This document shows positions 1 to 11,170 of a DNA stretch of 64,000 bases, piece by piece. The first letter of the stretch is position 1. Every line of letters begins with the position of its first letter. A program made the translations under genes and the position numbers. The stretch is from Rutpela maculata. Taxonomy: Eukaryota > Arthropoda > Insecta > Coleoptera > Cerambycidae. The DNA lies in contig OW386285.2 in assembly GCA_936432065.2 (NCBI GenBank), positions 184,636,301 through 184,700,300 of the forward strand. The letters run 5' to 3'. Under the pieces are notes generated by a model. That model made no database searches and was not told where the DNA came from. It worked only from the letters and a program-made list of their open reading frames with translations.

Positions 1-342
1 TTCGCAAAAGATGAGAAAAAAACACGTTTCCTTGGGAAATCTAAATTTCCAGTTGTATCGCTCCTAGCGTCCTTATTTTTTGTCGTAGGGCAAAAAATAA
101 GGGAATGTTGTAATATTGCAGGCGCTGGAAGTAGTTGAGTATGCAAAATACCTTTTATATACCTTTTTTTGTGGGGGGGGGGGGGAGGAAATCCATCATG
201 GACACCCAGCGCCTTGGATCTATCACGCTGGCTAACCAAGCTAAAACCCCTCCGGAAAAGTGGCCCCCTCCCTGTCTTCAGTGTTTCCTCATATCCTGTA
301 ACTGCTCTCGCTTACCGTCAGAATATCAGGTCAATCCTAGTG

Positions 343-2455
343 TTAGGTGTTCGAAATAACCTGCCTCCGCAGGTTCAAGTTTCTTTCGTCTACTTCCTTG
401 ATTTTCATAACTGATGTTATCAGGTCCTCCAAGAGTTGCCAGTTGTCCTCTAATTCTAGCATCCTCGACACCATGTCATCGGGTGTAACAGGGCCGCCTA
501 GCCTATTTATGACTCGTAGCCTTTCTTCTCCTCCACCTGCCACACCGGAACACAGTATGCTCCGTGTCGACTACCTCCCTGCAGTACATGCATTCTCGAT
601 CTTCAATCTTCCCGATGTCGTAGATGTACTCTGCAAAGCATCCGTGCCCTGTTAGGGCCTGAGTAAGGTAGAACCCAACCTCCCCGTGCCCTCTCTCCAC
701 CCATCTTTTAATATCTGGAATGAGTCTCCTCGTCCATCTTCCCTTACTCGGGATATTCCATCTCTCCTGCCACCTCTGATAGAGTCTATCGTTGGTCTTC
801 TTCCTGGCACTTCCCTCGTATATCTCCCACCTTTCCTTTGCCAGAAGGTCAATGGGAGGGATCCCTGCCACTATCAGCACTGCCTCGTAGGAGACCGTTC
901 TGTAGGCACTGCAGACTCCCAGTGCTGCACATCGCTGTACCCTGGCCAATCTTCTTCGTGTTCTTTCCACTGCCATCGCACTTACCCATACCGGGGCCGT
1001 GTACAGGAGAATGGAGTGCACCACGCTACACAGCACTCTCCTCTTGCTGGCCTTCGGTCCGCTGGTGTTATGCATCAGCCTGCCTATGGCTGTTGCCACT
1101 CGCCCAGCTTTTTCCTCCATTTTCGTCACATGCAACCCGTATGTCAATTTCGAAGCGAGCCATATGCCCAGGTACATTATCGCCTGGCTAGGGCCAATTT
1201 CCAGCTCCCCTACCCTTATTCTCACGACAGGGAGATTCCTCTTTCTGGTTATGATTATCAGCTCGGTTTTTCCAGGGGCAAATTCGAGCTTCTTGTCCCT
1301 TACCCATCTCTCTATTTTTACAATGGCTGTATTCGCCGCCTCCTCAATTTCCCTCACCGTTTTGGCCGTGGCTGTTACTGCCAGATCGTCGGCATATCCG
1401 ATCACCTTAACGTTCTTCGGTTGGGGTAAGCGTAATGCATCATCGAACATTGTATTCCACAAGGTTGGGCCTAGAACCGATCTCTGCGGAACACCACAAG
1501 TCATTTTCCTCCACTGGGTAGTGCCCTCTACCTCCAGCCCTGTCCACCTGTTCTCCAGGTAGCCCTTTACTATCCTGAGCAGGTACGGGGCTATTCTTAA
1601 CTTTCGCAACTTCTCAACTATATCGCCCCCATCCGCAGTGTTGAAAGCGTTCCGAACATCCAGCGTTACTATCGCACAGATCTTCTTGGCCCTCATAGCC
1701 TCCCCAGCTGTCTCGGTTATGCGCCTTATCACTCCTATCGTGGATCTCCCTTTCCTAAAACCGAACTGGGTGTCCTTCTCTTCAATGTCTACCTCTAGCC
1801 TCCCCCGAAGCAGATATTCCATTAACTTGCCCATCGTATCGAACAGACATACCGGCCTATATGATGACGGTTCATCTGGTGGCTTGTCCCCTTTCTTTAT
1901 CAACACCAGTCTTGCCTTCTTCCATCTCTCGGGGAAGTTTCCCCTTTCCAGAACGCGGTTCATAATCCATAGGATAACCCCGGGTTGTTCTTCCGCCACC
2001 AGGTTTACTATTTCCGGGGGGATTTCATCTGGTCCTGAAGCCTTTCCGCTCTTGAGCCTACTACTCGCCTCTGACATTTCCTCCTCTGTAAAACGGGGAA
2101 CTTCTCCCACCTCCGTTGGTCTCCATATTATTTTGTCCCTTTCTGGGAATAGGGCATTCACGATCTTCACCATCTTTTCGGCTGGTATAGTCAGAGGAGG
2201 GGCTTTCATGCGTCTCGTCGCAATCTTGAACCCATCCCCCCACACGTCTCTATCTATGTCCTGGCATAACGCTTTCCATTTGTCATTTTTTGACTTCTTG
2301 ATTGCGTCTCTTAATCTCTTCTTTGTCTCCCGGTAGTGTGTGTACTCCTTGTCTCCTGTTTCCCCTAACGTATCTCCTTCTGGCCGCAACACACTCCTCT
2401 CTGAGATCGGAGATTTCTTCGGTCCACCAATATACCAAACCGTTTGGTCTTGCAA
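343..2455 (-). pseudogene. R1-type LINE ORF2, reverse transcriptase and C-terminal finger
   Basis: A 650-residue open frame (2455-503) covers the RT: SGPDEIPPEI, SSYRPVCLFDTMGK, QFGFRKGRST, ALDVRNAFNTA-like block, CGVPQRSVLGPTLWN and the catalytic GYADDLAV. The thumb region and a Cys/His motif (CMYCREVVDTEHTVFRC) follow. A frameshift around 505-545 moves the last about 65 residues (PDDMVSRMLELEDNW, then VMKIKEVDER) into another frame ending at 343; both pieces match the continuous C-terminus of R1-clade proteins. The RT frame is nearly intact, so this copy is not very old. The large antisense open frames on the plus strand here are shadows. Confidence 0.88.
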
Positions 2456-3220
2456 CTATCCTCCTCGACATTGCTTGATCGCAGGCTCTAGTAACTGCCC
2501 TGATTAGGTCCTCCTCTGTTGCAGCATTACCACTTGTCACCTGTTCTTTAAGAGCTCTCTTGAAGATACCTCTGTCCAACCGGCCTAACTTCCAGCCTCT
2601 TCCCCGTATCACCGGTGTTTCGGTCTGTTGACCCACTTCGTATTCTATATATCGATGGTCGCTCAATGTTTCCTCCAAGAGAACTCTCCAGTTGCTAATC
2701 CTCCTCACTTCGTCTGTTGAGCCAGCGTTATGTCTGGGATAGAGCCACTATTACCTCTCACGAATGTGAACATTGCTCCCTCGTTTATGACCTGTAGGTT
2801 CATCTGTGCTGACCACTCTACTATTACGTTTCCTCGGCGGTCTGTGGACTCCATTCCCCATTCAGGAGCTCTGCCATTAAAATCACCCGCCACGATTACG
2901 TCTTTCCTGGCCCTGCTAGTTAGCTCCCTAATCCTATGCCCCATTTCTTCTAGGACCTTCTAGATCTCCCAGCATGCGTGAGAAGTAGCAGCTGAATATA
3001 ATCACTTCATTCAGCTCCACCCAGACGAATCCGTGCCCACTCCCACTCCTGTGGCAGCGTCTCTGTTGCCTTCGACGTACCATCCGGGCCTGTTTTTGCC
3101 AACCATCCTTTTGTTAGGTTCGCTAACTATGAGAACCCCAATTCCCTTCTGCTTTGCAGACGCCCGAAGAAGATCTTGGGCGGCCCGGCACCTATAGATT
3201 CTTATACATAAGACCCTAAA
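2283..3220 (-). pseudogene. R1-type LINE ORF2, endonuclease segment (frameshifted)
   Basis: Read on the minus strand. The part above 2944 has EN start motifs (LIVSEPNK, then GWYVEGNRDAA) but is broken by stops near 2950-3010. The next block (2944-2705) has the EN core GDFNGRAPEWG, the conserved Asn/Asp block 'GDFNA..xxWG' of R1 endonucleases. The last block (2708-2283) has SDHRYIEYEV, the catalytic SDH motif of the endonuclease, and then the linker WWTEEISDLR that precedes the RT. The blocks are in different frames, so at least two indels have accumulated. Function in an intact element is first-strand nicking of target DNA; this copy cannot make it. Confidence 0.8.
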
Positions 3221-3384
3221 TAATGGAAAAACCTTTCTTGTCCTCTGCTGCGGTGGTCCCTTCTAGTCCCCTGCCGCCCCCTCCCCGCGCCCTACGGTAA
3301 GCATAGGGCGTCTAACCGTTCAATGTGTTTCTGCATCAATCAACACAAAAATGTTGCGTTGAAGCTCGATTTGTCGTGTATACG

Positions 3385-3996
3385 TAATATATTTTAAGTC
3401 ATTCAACAAAATTTCGTACCGATTGTAAAGCTTTCTTTTTAAGCACTCAAAATAAATTACAACTTGTTCAATATCCTTGCAATACTGCTCCAAAATGTGC
3501 AGAAGTACAAGAAGACTGCGAAATGTACATTTGTGGAGGATTCGATGATCCAACAAAATGTTTCAAGCTACGGTCTTCATTTTGTGAGGTACTTGAATTA
3601 AAATCATACCACTTAGATGCTTATTCAAGGATGTTTTGTTACATATCTCACGCATTAAGAATTCACTCTGCCCGTGTTTATTATCCTCATTGCTGATCCA
3701 GATGTATTCATCTTGGCGATTTATTACTGGAAAAAACTAGCAAATATTGGTTGTCTAGGTCTATGGTTCGACGGTTCTTATAAAAAGAAGCATCTTTTTG
3801 GATGCCATTTAGCTGCTGAATCCCTTGGCGAAAGCATATGTAATATTTTGCCAGCATTACATTCCGTAAGTGGTTGCGATACTACCAGTAGATTAGGCAG
3901 TAAAATAGAATGTTTGAAAGCTGCAACGGAGGATTTTGTACAAACAGCCCTTGTATCATTGGGAAACCTTGGCCTGAATGTTGAACAATTAAAATA
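3385..3996 (+). pseudogene. Relic of FEN/XPG-like nuclease family protein (distant branch)
   Basis: Two plus-strand frames join. Frame one (about 3385-3675) reads YICGGFDDPTKCF, then ELKSYHLDAYSRMF, which I align with the SxHEEADTRM block of a large uncharacterised invertebrate family; the acidic residues are partly lost. Frame two (3674-3996) reads IADPDVFILAIYYW, LPALHSVSGCDTTSRLGSK and KAATEDFV, corresponding to SPDTDVxxL and the GCDxTSxxGxGKxxA motif. The layout resembles the FEN1/XPG I-region followed by the helix-two-turn-helix. A frameshift at about 3675 and lost acidic residues make it a pseudogene. It is related to, but clearly divergent from, the copy at 39.0-40.3 kb. No TIR is recognisable around it. 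Confidence 0.6.
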
Positions 3997-4293
3997 GTTA
4001 GAAACAGTTTGCAAATTGAGTTTGTTTTCGAAGAATTCTTGAAATATTTGCAGCTGTTTTCTCGAAAACGGTTGGATTTATCAAGTTCTACCAAGTGTAC
4101 CTTGTTTACGTAGACATGACTCCTGTATGAGATTTTCTAGTCGAAAGTGCCACTACGTTTCGTAAAAAAAAAGGAGAAACATATTCATCGTGAGGCGTCC
4201 TCCATGGGCTAGCGTGATGTGATAGATAAATTATTGTTTCTTGACTTAAAAAATGTTTCCTTACCAAATTGGGAGCAGATCGGTCAAGAAGTA
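3997..4293. other. Unassigned AT-rich spacer
   Basis: About 300 bases between the nuclease relic and the first MITE. I see no open frame, repeat or motif that can be supported. Confidence 0.4.
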
Positions 4294-4553
4294 TACTGCC
4301 CTGTTAAGCATAGAAGTCGTAACTGACAAAATCGTCATTTTGAGATATTACCTAGTTTAGATAATTTGATATGCCATCGAACTTGATATTTTTAGTAATA
4401 ATTAAATTTAATATATTATGATATGTTGTACATCAGAATCTAATACTTTGAGTCTTAACAAGGAAATAGATATACTTATTATCAAGTTGTAGATGTCATA
4501 AGCTGAAAATATTGAAAAATGTAGATACGACTTCTATGCTTAACAGGGCAGTA
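4294..4553. mobile_element. 260-bp MITE with TACTGCCCTG terminal inverted repeats
   Basis: The left end reads TACTGCCCTGTTAAGCATAG and the right end is its reverse complement, extending about 30 bp through AGAAGTCGTA. It is flanked by TA on both sides (4292-4293 and 4554-4555), as expected for a Tc1/mariner-type target duplication. It abuts, head to tail, the larger foldback element beginning at 4554, whose outer TIR shares TACTGCCCTG and AGAAGTCGTAAC, so the two are related families. No coding capacity. Confidence 0.8.
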
Positions 4554-5139
4554 TACTGCCCTGCTAAGACAAGAAGTCGTAACTGCAAAAAATTAATTTT
4601 TGAGATTTTAATTGCATTTGCACCGTATTAGTGATCCTCACCACTGTACAAAATGTAGAAGTTGTATCTAAAGCAAAACTAGTGAATATACATAACGAAT
4701 ATGTGTCGTATCTACAAAATAGACCTATTCACTAAGCTCAAAAATCATATCTGATCATTACCAGATTTATTTGTCGTAACTTAACATATTAGCCTAAAAG
4801 CTAGTGAACATTTTTCTTTCATTACTCGAAGTAGGTTAAAAATTTGCCAAAAGGTTGCCATAGGGGTAATGAGTTGCCATCTCGAACGTTTCGACTTAGA
4901 GATGGGCAGAAGGGGGTGTAAGAACACCCCAAAAAGAGATATTGATTTTCTGAAATAATAATAAATAATAATAAAAGTTCTTTATTGAGCATAAACCCAA
5001 AAGGCCATCGACCGAAGTCCTTCAGCCTGTTTACAAAAATATTAAAGTTAAAAGAAGTACTTGTACATTGTGTATTTCATGTGTGGTAAGTATTTATAAA
5101 AAAAAAAAAAAAAATTGTATATGTATTGAAAAACGTTGT

Positions 5140-5854
5140 TTATGGTTCTCTTAAGTCCTTAATGTGTTCCCACAAGGTTTGTTCTGGATATTTCCTGCGT
5201 CTTGGTGTCTGATGGTTTCTTGTTTTGCATAAGAGTTGTATTTTATCTATATTGTCTTCATTTTTGGCAAACTTGGTTGACAATTTTGAAAGTCTTTGTG
5301 AAATTGGTTCAATATTGGTGATTTGGTACAGGAGGTCATTAGGCGGGTTATGGAGTGGATTGTCAGGGTGTCGGCATTTGGTGATCGTTCTGAGTAATGA
5401 TGTCTCCGCTACATTGATATTTTTCAGTGCCGGGTTTTTTGCATTAAGGTAGAGGGGATGGCTGTATTCTAGTAGTGGCCTACATATGGATTTGTAGATA
5501 TGTACTGCTGTCTTCATACTGATACCTTTGTTTTTAAAGGTCAAACTACGGAATTGTTTGCCTCTGGAGATGCACCTCTTTTTTATGATTTTGGTGTGAT
5601 TATTAAAATTCAACTTGTGGTCAAGGCTTACACCTAGATATTTGACTGTTGTACTGGGTGGGAGAGAGTGATTGCTGATGGTTATTTTTGGGGAGTTGAT
5701 GTTGGGGGCATGGTTGAAGATTATGTATTGGGATTTTGTCGGGTTTGGTTTCAATCTCCATTTGTTGAACCATATCATCGTCGTGTTCATTAATCTTTGT
5801 AGTTCATCCACAGTCTTTTTCATAGTGCAGTTATGACTAATTAATACAGTATCA
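5140..5854 (-). pseudogene. Jockey-like LINE ORF2, C-terminal half of the RT
   Basis: Resumes with DTVLISHNC, the residues that follow YAD in this family, then FNKWRLKPNPTKSQYIIF, VKYLGVSLDHKLNFNNH and HIYKSICRPLLEYSHPLY, ending KYPEQTLWEHIKDLREP. The same residues occur in the second copy at 60.6-63.8 kb, which lets the break be placed to the base. The 3' UTR follows with AATAAAGAAC and the simple-repeat tail at 4957-4976. Confidence 0.88.
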
Positions 5855-6090
5855 GAAATCAGAATCAGAAATCAGAAATCTTTATTCATCACAAAATTGA
5901 TACAATGTACAGCATCAATTATCGGACTAGTCAAACAAAAGCTTAAAACTAAAAGACAAATCACTAACAGAATATACATTAAATTTAAAATTGAAATTCA
6001 AGACATACAAGATAAAAGATATGGTAAAATACATAAGATGTGAATAAAATACATAAAAACGTGAATAAATAAATTACATACAAAAATATA

Positions 6091-9000
6091 TTATTTTTCT
6101 TTAGAAAAATTTTGTTTAAGGAATTCATCCACAGAATAGAATGACTCATTTACTAGAAAAGCGTGTAATTCTTTTTTAAATAAATTTACATTATCAAAGT
6201 CTAAGATACTTTTTATCCTGTTGTAACATATAACCCCTATATAACTTGGATTACATTGGCTTATTGAGAGTCTAGAATATGGCTGATGTATATTTTCCAT
6301 ATTTCGAGTACAATATGAGTGCGTGTCACTATTCTTTAAGAAGGATGTTTCGTTCTCCTTCACATACATTATCAACTGATAAAGGTAGAGACTTGGTAAC
6401 GTGAGAATATTATATGATTTAAATATTGGCTTACAATGAGAAAGTGGGTGAGCATTATTCATACATCTTAAGATTTTCTTTTGTACTATGAATATCTTAT
6501 TGAGGTAAGGGGAAGAGCCCCAGAATATCAGTCCATATTGTAACACAGACTGTACAAGACCGTAATAAAGCAGTTTTAATGTGTCAATTGTGACCGTATC
6601 TCTCAGCATTCTTATTATATAACATATGCTACTTAATTTTGAACAGATTGTGTTTATATGATCTTCCCAGGTGAGTTTTTGGTCTATTGTTATTCCCAAA
6701 AATTTGATACTTTCAGTGGATTCTATTGTTTTTCCATCTATCATAATAAGAGGATCAAAATTTGGTTTTATATTTTTCGGTAAAAATCTCATATAGAGCG
6801 TTTTTTTAGCATTTAGATGAAGGCCATTCTGAATACACCAGTTACTGAATTCATTTGAAGCTATATTACTGTTTTGAATCAGATCACTTATATTCTTATT
6901 GGACATAATAATATTTGTATCGTCTGCATAGAGGATAATTTTGTTAGATGTAATACAAGTAGTTGGCAAGTCATTCATAAATATTATAAAAAAGAGAGGA
7001 CCCAAGATAGAACCCTGGGGCACCCCTGATGTAATTCTTTGTAAATCTGATTTAAAATTGTCTAAGACTACAGTCTGTGTACGTTTTGTTAAGTATGAGG
7101 TAGCCCATTGGAGTGCCACACCTCGAACCCCTATATTTTCCAATTTCAGTAAGAGTAATTCATGGTTTATTGTGTCGAAAGCACGTTTTAAATCATAAAA
7201 TAAACCTAGGGTGTGATTTTTGTCATTTAGAGCATTGTATACAAATTCCAGGCATTCAAAAATAGCATTATAGGTGGATTTCCCTTTCCTAAATCCATTT
7301 TGAATATTAGACAATAATTCATGAAATTCCAGAAATTTACATAACCTAATGTTATAAGCCAGTTCAAAAAGTTTGCCTAATTGGCTCTGCATACATATAG
7401 ATCGATAATTGGTGATGTCATCTCTTGAGCCTTTATTTTTAAATATAGGTACACATTTTGATTCTTTTAGCAGATCAGGGAACTGCCCCGAGGTAAATGA
7501 TTCATTTATTAGGTAGGATAATGGTTCAGCAATCAGATGACTGACTGACTTTAACATGTTACCATTTATGTCATCTATTCCAGCCGCTGGTTTGGAACAG
7601 GTTTTTTTTAACAGATCCATGATTTCATTTGGTGTTGTAGGAGTCAGGAAAAGAGTTGGAATATTATGACTGCTCTTATTATTGAAGTTAAGGTTTGGTG
7701 TTGTGTAAGAGGAAGAATTTGTGAAGTAGCTGTTAAAATGATCAGCCAAGACTTTTAAATCAGTAATTAATTGACCATCTGTATCACATATCTTAATGGA
7801 GGTATGGTTGTCTTTATATTTTTTATTACTATTTATGATTTTCCAGCTTTCTTGCATAATATTTGTAGCATTATTAATTCGTTTATCATTAGTTATTTTC
7901 TTTAAGGATTTTACATTTTGTTTATATAACTGTTTAAATTGGTTATATCTTAAGGTATATTCCGGATTGTTTAATTCTTTTTTGAGTTTTTCCATTTGAC
8001 AAAGTTGGTCATGCATGTCTTTGATTTGAGGTGTAAACCATTTTTTGACTTTAAGTTCAAATTTAGTTTTAGTTATTGGAAAGGAACAGTTATACCAGTA
8101 GATAAGTGTATTATAAAATGCACGGAATTTATTATTAAAACTGTTGGCTTCATACATTTCGGCCCAAGTTTCCCTGGCAATATTATTTTGAAAAATTTGT
8201 TTATTATTGTCGTTGTAGTTCCTTATGTATTTAAACACAGGATTTTGCTTTAGTTGAAATGTATCGAAAGAACATATCTGATATGTGTGATCTGAAACAA
8301 ATGAGTGACATACTCTCATATTGCTCACCTCGATATTTGAAAACATGTTATCTATACACGTAGAGCTGTGAGTGGTTATCCGGGTAGCGATATTGATGTG
8401 ATGTTTAATACTGTATTCAGAAAGTGTGTTTATCAAAATTTCCTTGTTTGGAGAGTTATTTAAGAAATTAATATTTATGTCACCAACAATTATATATTGA
8501 TCATTTTTGTTAAATATTTTGTGTAACAACAGATTAAGTCTATGGATAAAGTCCTTAAAATCACCATTAGGTGTCCTATAAACACAGATTATAAATATAT
8601 TTGTTTTGTCAATATTTTGCATAACGGCTACACAAGCTTCAAAATTTTGTTCCACACATTTTCTATACTCCATGGGTTTTATATTGACATTACGTCTGGC
8701 ATATATGCAAACTCCACCTCTAGATTTGTTCGTACGTGTAAAGTATGTTATTAGGTTGAAGTTTTCAATCACTGTGACTGTAAGTTCACTTTCACTTAAC
8801 CAATGTTCACAAAGGCATAGGACATCTATCTTGTGTGATGTTAGTAAGATACTGAGTGAATCATATTTGCCCATCAGTCCTTGAATGTTGAAATGCATTA
8901 CCTCTAGAGAATTTTTATAGTTTGTATTTCTTGATAGATGATTCAGTTTATTATTACTTTTTCCTAATGAGCTTGTAGGGGGTGGTGCGTTTGCAACAGA

Positions 9001-9177
9001 TTTATTTGTGAGAAATTCAATCGCATTGCGTTGTGTCAGATTATTATCAATTTTATTTACTGGGTAGTTAGTAACTATCTTTTTGTTAGAATCTTTTTTA
9101 TTTTGTATAGGTTCATCATTGATCCTGCCTCCATTTTTATTCAAAAATTTTCTTTTGTAGCTGTTGATTGTTCCCAT
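6091..9177 (-). CDS. CR1/L2-like LINE ORF2, intact endonuclease-reverse transcriptase
   Basis: 1028 residues with no stop or frameshift. The endonuclease spans about residues 92-300: MHFNIQGLMGKYDSL, LCEHWLSE, GDININFLN and VSDHTYQ (catalytic SDH-type motif). The RT spans about 500-850: PAAGIDDINGNML, YRSICMQSQLGKLFE, NGFRKGKSTYNA, YDLKRAFDTINHELL, SGVPQGSILGPLFF and catalytic LYADDTNII. A C-terminal domain typical of the group follows (LHAFLVNESFYSVDEFL). Intactness over 3 kb suggests a recent insertion. It would be competent to nick DNA and prime reverse transcription, although ORF1 of this copy lacks its 5' end. Confidence 0.93.
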   Translation of the reverse strand: MGTINSYKRKFLNKNGGRINDEPIQNKKDSNKKIVTNYPVNKIDNNLTQRNAIEFLTNKSVANAPPPTSSLGKSNNKLNHLSRNTNYKNSLEVMHFNIQGLMGKYDSLSILLTSHKIDVLCLCEHWLSESELTVTVIENFNLITYFTRTNKSRGGVCIYARRNVNIKPMEYRKCVEQNFEACVAVMQNIDKTNIFIICVYRTPNGDFKDFIHRLNLLLHKIFNKNDQYIIVGDININFLNNSPNKEILINTLSEYSIKHHINIATRITTHSSTCIDNMFSNIEVSNMRVCHSFVSDHTYQICSFDTFQLKQNPVFKYIRNYNDNNKQIFQNNIARETWAEMYEANSFNNKFRAFYNTLIYWYNCSFPITKTKFELKVKKWFTPQIKDMHDQLCQMEKLKKELNNPEYTLRYNQFKQLYKQNVKSLKKITNDKRINNATNIMQESWKIINSNKKYKDNHTSIKICDTDGQLITDLKVLADHFNSYFTNSSSYTTPNLNFNNKSSHNIPTLFLTPTTPNEIMDLLKKTCSKPAAGIDDINGNMLKSVSHLIAEPLSYLINESFTSGQFPDLLKESKCVPIFKNKGSRDDITNYRSICMQSQLGKLFELAYNIRLCKFLEFHELLSNIQNGFRKGKSTYNAIFECLEFVYNALNDKNHTLGLFYDLKRAFDTINHELLLLKLENIGVRGVALQWATSYLTKRTQTVVLDNFKSDLQRITSGVPQGSILGPLFFIIFMNDLPTTCITSNKIILYADDTNIIMSNKNISDLIQNSNIASNEFSNWCIQNGLHLNAKKTLYMRFLPKNIKPNFDPLIMIDGKTIESTESIKFLGITIDQKLTWEDHINTICSKLSSICYIIRMLRDTVTIDTLKLLYYGLVQSVLQYGLIFWGSSPYLNKIFIVQKKILRCMNNAHPLSHCKPIFKSYNILTLPSLYLYQLIMYVKENETSFLKNSDTHSYCTRNMENIHQPYSRLSISQCNPSYIGVICYNRIKSILDFDNVNLFKKELHAFLVNESFYSVDEFLKQNFSKEK

Positions 9178-10260
9178 TCTTGTTCGTGATTGTCATCCTG
9201 ATTGTTTTTTGAGAAGGTGTATCTGCAGAAGCCAACCCCCTTAGGCCAGAAATTAGGACTGTATGCATCATCTTTTAATGCATAGTCTAATCCAACTTTA
9301 AATGCTTTAGTTCTCGTTCGTTTTAGTTGAAGCTCTTCAACAATTACTGTTCTATCTTTCATAGTTGGTTTCTGGTTTAAGTATTTACTTATTTTCTCGG
9401 TAGTGACGTGTAGTTTTACTCTAGACAAGAAAATCCAAATTCTTTTTTGTACGCCTTCAAAACCTTCATCTGTGCCTCCATCTCCAATTTGCATGGTAGT
9501 TTTAGATTTTGTTTTTCTGGTTTTTAAAATATCGCTATATGTTTGAGCATTATTTTTTTCTTCAACTGCATCCATTTTTATATCCAAATAACTATTTGTT
9601 GACGATTTTTTGTTATTATTTACTAGAGCTTGTTCATTTTTTCCTTCTAAATTTATAATACCTTGCATTATCTGTCTTTGTTTTTCTTCCATATCTGATA
9701 AATTTACATTTTTTTGTGCCTGTTGTTTGCTTGATTGACTAAATGTTTTTTGCTGTTGGTTTTTGTTCTTATTTTTACTGCTGGCAGGAGGTGTTTTTTG
9801 TATCTGCTTGTTATTGTCAGAGACACAATGGTTATTAACATTGATTATATCATAGTTGGATTCACTGTTTTCTAATTTTCTAAAGTAGGACTGCACCTCT
9901 TCCTGTATCAGAGATTTCGTAAGGTCATTGTTTTTTTCTTCTTTACTAGTTTGTTGATTTCCTGGTGTTTTTACCATACTAGTTTTCAGGCGATTTATTT
10001 CCTCTGTCAGGGTAAGTATTTTTTCCTTCAATAGGTCGTTTGTGAGTCTCAGTTCTGAATTAAGCTCCTTTAATAACTTGTTTTCACATTTTAATAGTTC
10101 CATTGGATTTTCATTGGTACTTCCAGTATCACTGTCATCACAGGTTATGTTTATTTGTATTTCTTTAGATATATCTTGTTTATTGCAACATTTTTTTCTT
10201 GAGAAACAACTTTTGTGGAATACTGCTCCACAGCTCACACATTTAACTTTGTTGATCACT
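9141..10260 (-). CDS. CR1/L2-like LINE ORF1 (5'-truncated), PHD-like finger plus coiled coil
   Basis: About 370 residues belonging to the inserted element. It starts abruptly at the insertion junction with CVSCGAVFHKSC, the second half of a PHD/C4HC3-like zinc finger often found in CR1-group ORF1. A long leucine-rich coiled coil follows (ENKLLKELNSELRLTNDLLK), then a Lys/Gln-rich linker and a C-terminal domain ending SPNFWPKGVGF...RYTF, which matches the C-terminal nucleic-acid-binding domain of CR1-like ORF1. The natural start codon is missing. The reading frame is fused by chance to the upstream host RT frame. The end overlaps the ORF2 start by 37 bases in a different frame. Confidence 0.75.
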
Positions 10261-11170
10261 TCAGCATATTGTAGTATATATGGATTAGGGTTGAACTGCG
10301 CTGGGTCATTTTCGAAGTTGTAAATATCAAAACAGTAGGTGTTGTATAGTAGTGGCGATAGCGGCGAGCCTTGTGGTAGTCCTTGTTGCATTTTAAATGT
10401 TTTAGAGTAGCATGTGTCTATTTTGATTTGTAATGTTCTCTCTTTTAAATATGTGCTTATCATGTGTACTAAGTATCTCGGACAGTTCAGGTATGCTAGC
10501 TTGTACAGTAGGCCCATGTGCCAAACACTGTCGAATGCTTTATTTATGTCCAAAAATATTGCCGCACTATGTTGACCTTCGAGCTTTGTCGTTTGGATAT
10601 TTGAAGTGATTATCATCAGCGGGTGGGTGGTGGATGATTTTTCCCGGAATCCAAATTGGTAGTTGGGTATGTTGTGCCCGATTGCATCTGAAATGAGTCT
10701 TTTAATAATCTGTTCCAGGTTTTTTGCTAGTACTGGAAGTAGTGTGATAGGACGATAGTTATTTGTTCGGTGTGGGTTGGTGTTGGGTTTGGGGATGGTG
10801 ATGACAACACCGTGTTTCCATTCCTTAGGGAAGTACTGGTTGTTCAAACAGTATTCGTATAATTTTATTATGTATAGGTGTACTTTGTGTCCAAGTTTAC
10901 GGATGATATTTTTAGATATGCTGTCTTTTCCTGGGGCTGTGCTTTTACCTTTATTCAGTATGTCATAATAGGTTTCCTCGCTTATTGAAATGTTTTGGTT
11001 TGGTAATTCTTCAGAAATGAAATCGTCATGCCAATTTTTTACGTCTTCGTGATGCGCTTCATCGAATTGGTTATCATTTTTAATTGTGTATACATTTTCA
11101 TAATGTTCCGCAAACAGATCTGCTTTTTCGGGGTTGCTATTATAAAGTGTATTATTTTCTTCTAGTGTGG
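10261..11170 (-). pseudogene. Jockey-like LINE ORF2, N-terminal half of the RT, ending inside YADD
   Basis: From about 11140 the frame reads EEETYYDILNKGKSTAPGKD-type sequence, then YFPKEWKHGVVITIPKPN, NNYRPITLLPVLAK, FLDINKAFDSVW and QQGLPQGSPLSPLLYN, the standard RT blocks 1-5 of the I/Jockey superfamily. It reaches ILQYA and stops there, because the CR1/L2-like LINE inserted within the codons of the catalytic YADDT. The other half resumes at 5854. A 568-residue open frame (10847-9141) joins this RT half in frame to ORF1 of the inserted LINE. Confidence 0.88.

Larger units (their letters stand above)
165..3305 (-). mobile_element. R1-clade non-LTR retrotransposon (LINE), degenerate copy
   Basis: Minus-strand remains of a LINE read in order from about 3300 to 170: apurinic-type endonuclease, reverse transcriptase, then a Cys-rich C-terminal domain. 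The endonuclease start carries the R1/TRAS-type string CRAAQDLLRASAKQKG and the C-terminus carries a C-x2-C...H...C finger followed by a long helix, as in R1-clade ORF2. No gag zinc knuckles and no 28S rDNA flank are seen, so it is 5'-truncated and not at the classical R1 site. GC content is clearly higher than its surroundings. Both ends are approximate; a run of 13 Gs near 175-187 lies in the presumed 3' UTR. Confidence 0.85.
5855..10260 (-). mobile_element. CR1/L2-like LINE inserted within the YADD codons of another LINE
   Basis: Minus-strand LINE of 4.4 kb with ORF1 (partial 5' end), an intact ORF2 and a 3' tail of short GATTTCT repeats after AATAAAG. Joining 5854 to 10261 restores the host LINE codons for Tyr-Ala-Asp-Asp-Thr with no base missing or duplicated, so no target-site duplication is detectable. 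Assignment to the CR1/L2 group rests on the PHD-like half-finger in ORF1 and on RT blocks such as GVPQGSILGPLFF and LYADDTNI. Confidence 0.88.

Noticed and set aside
686..1562. Long plus-strand open frames (247 and 187 codons) opposite the R1-like ORF
   Set aside because: Antisense shadows of the GC-rich RT frame; no recognisable motif.
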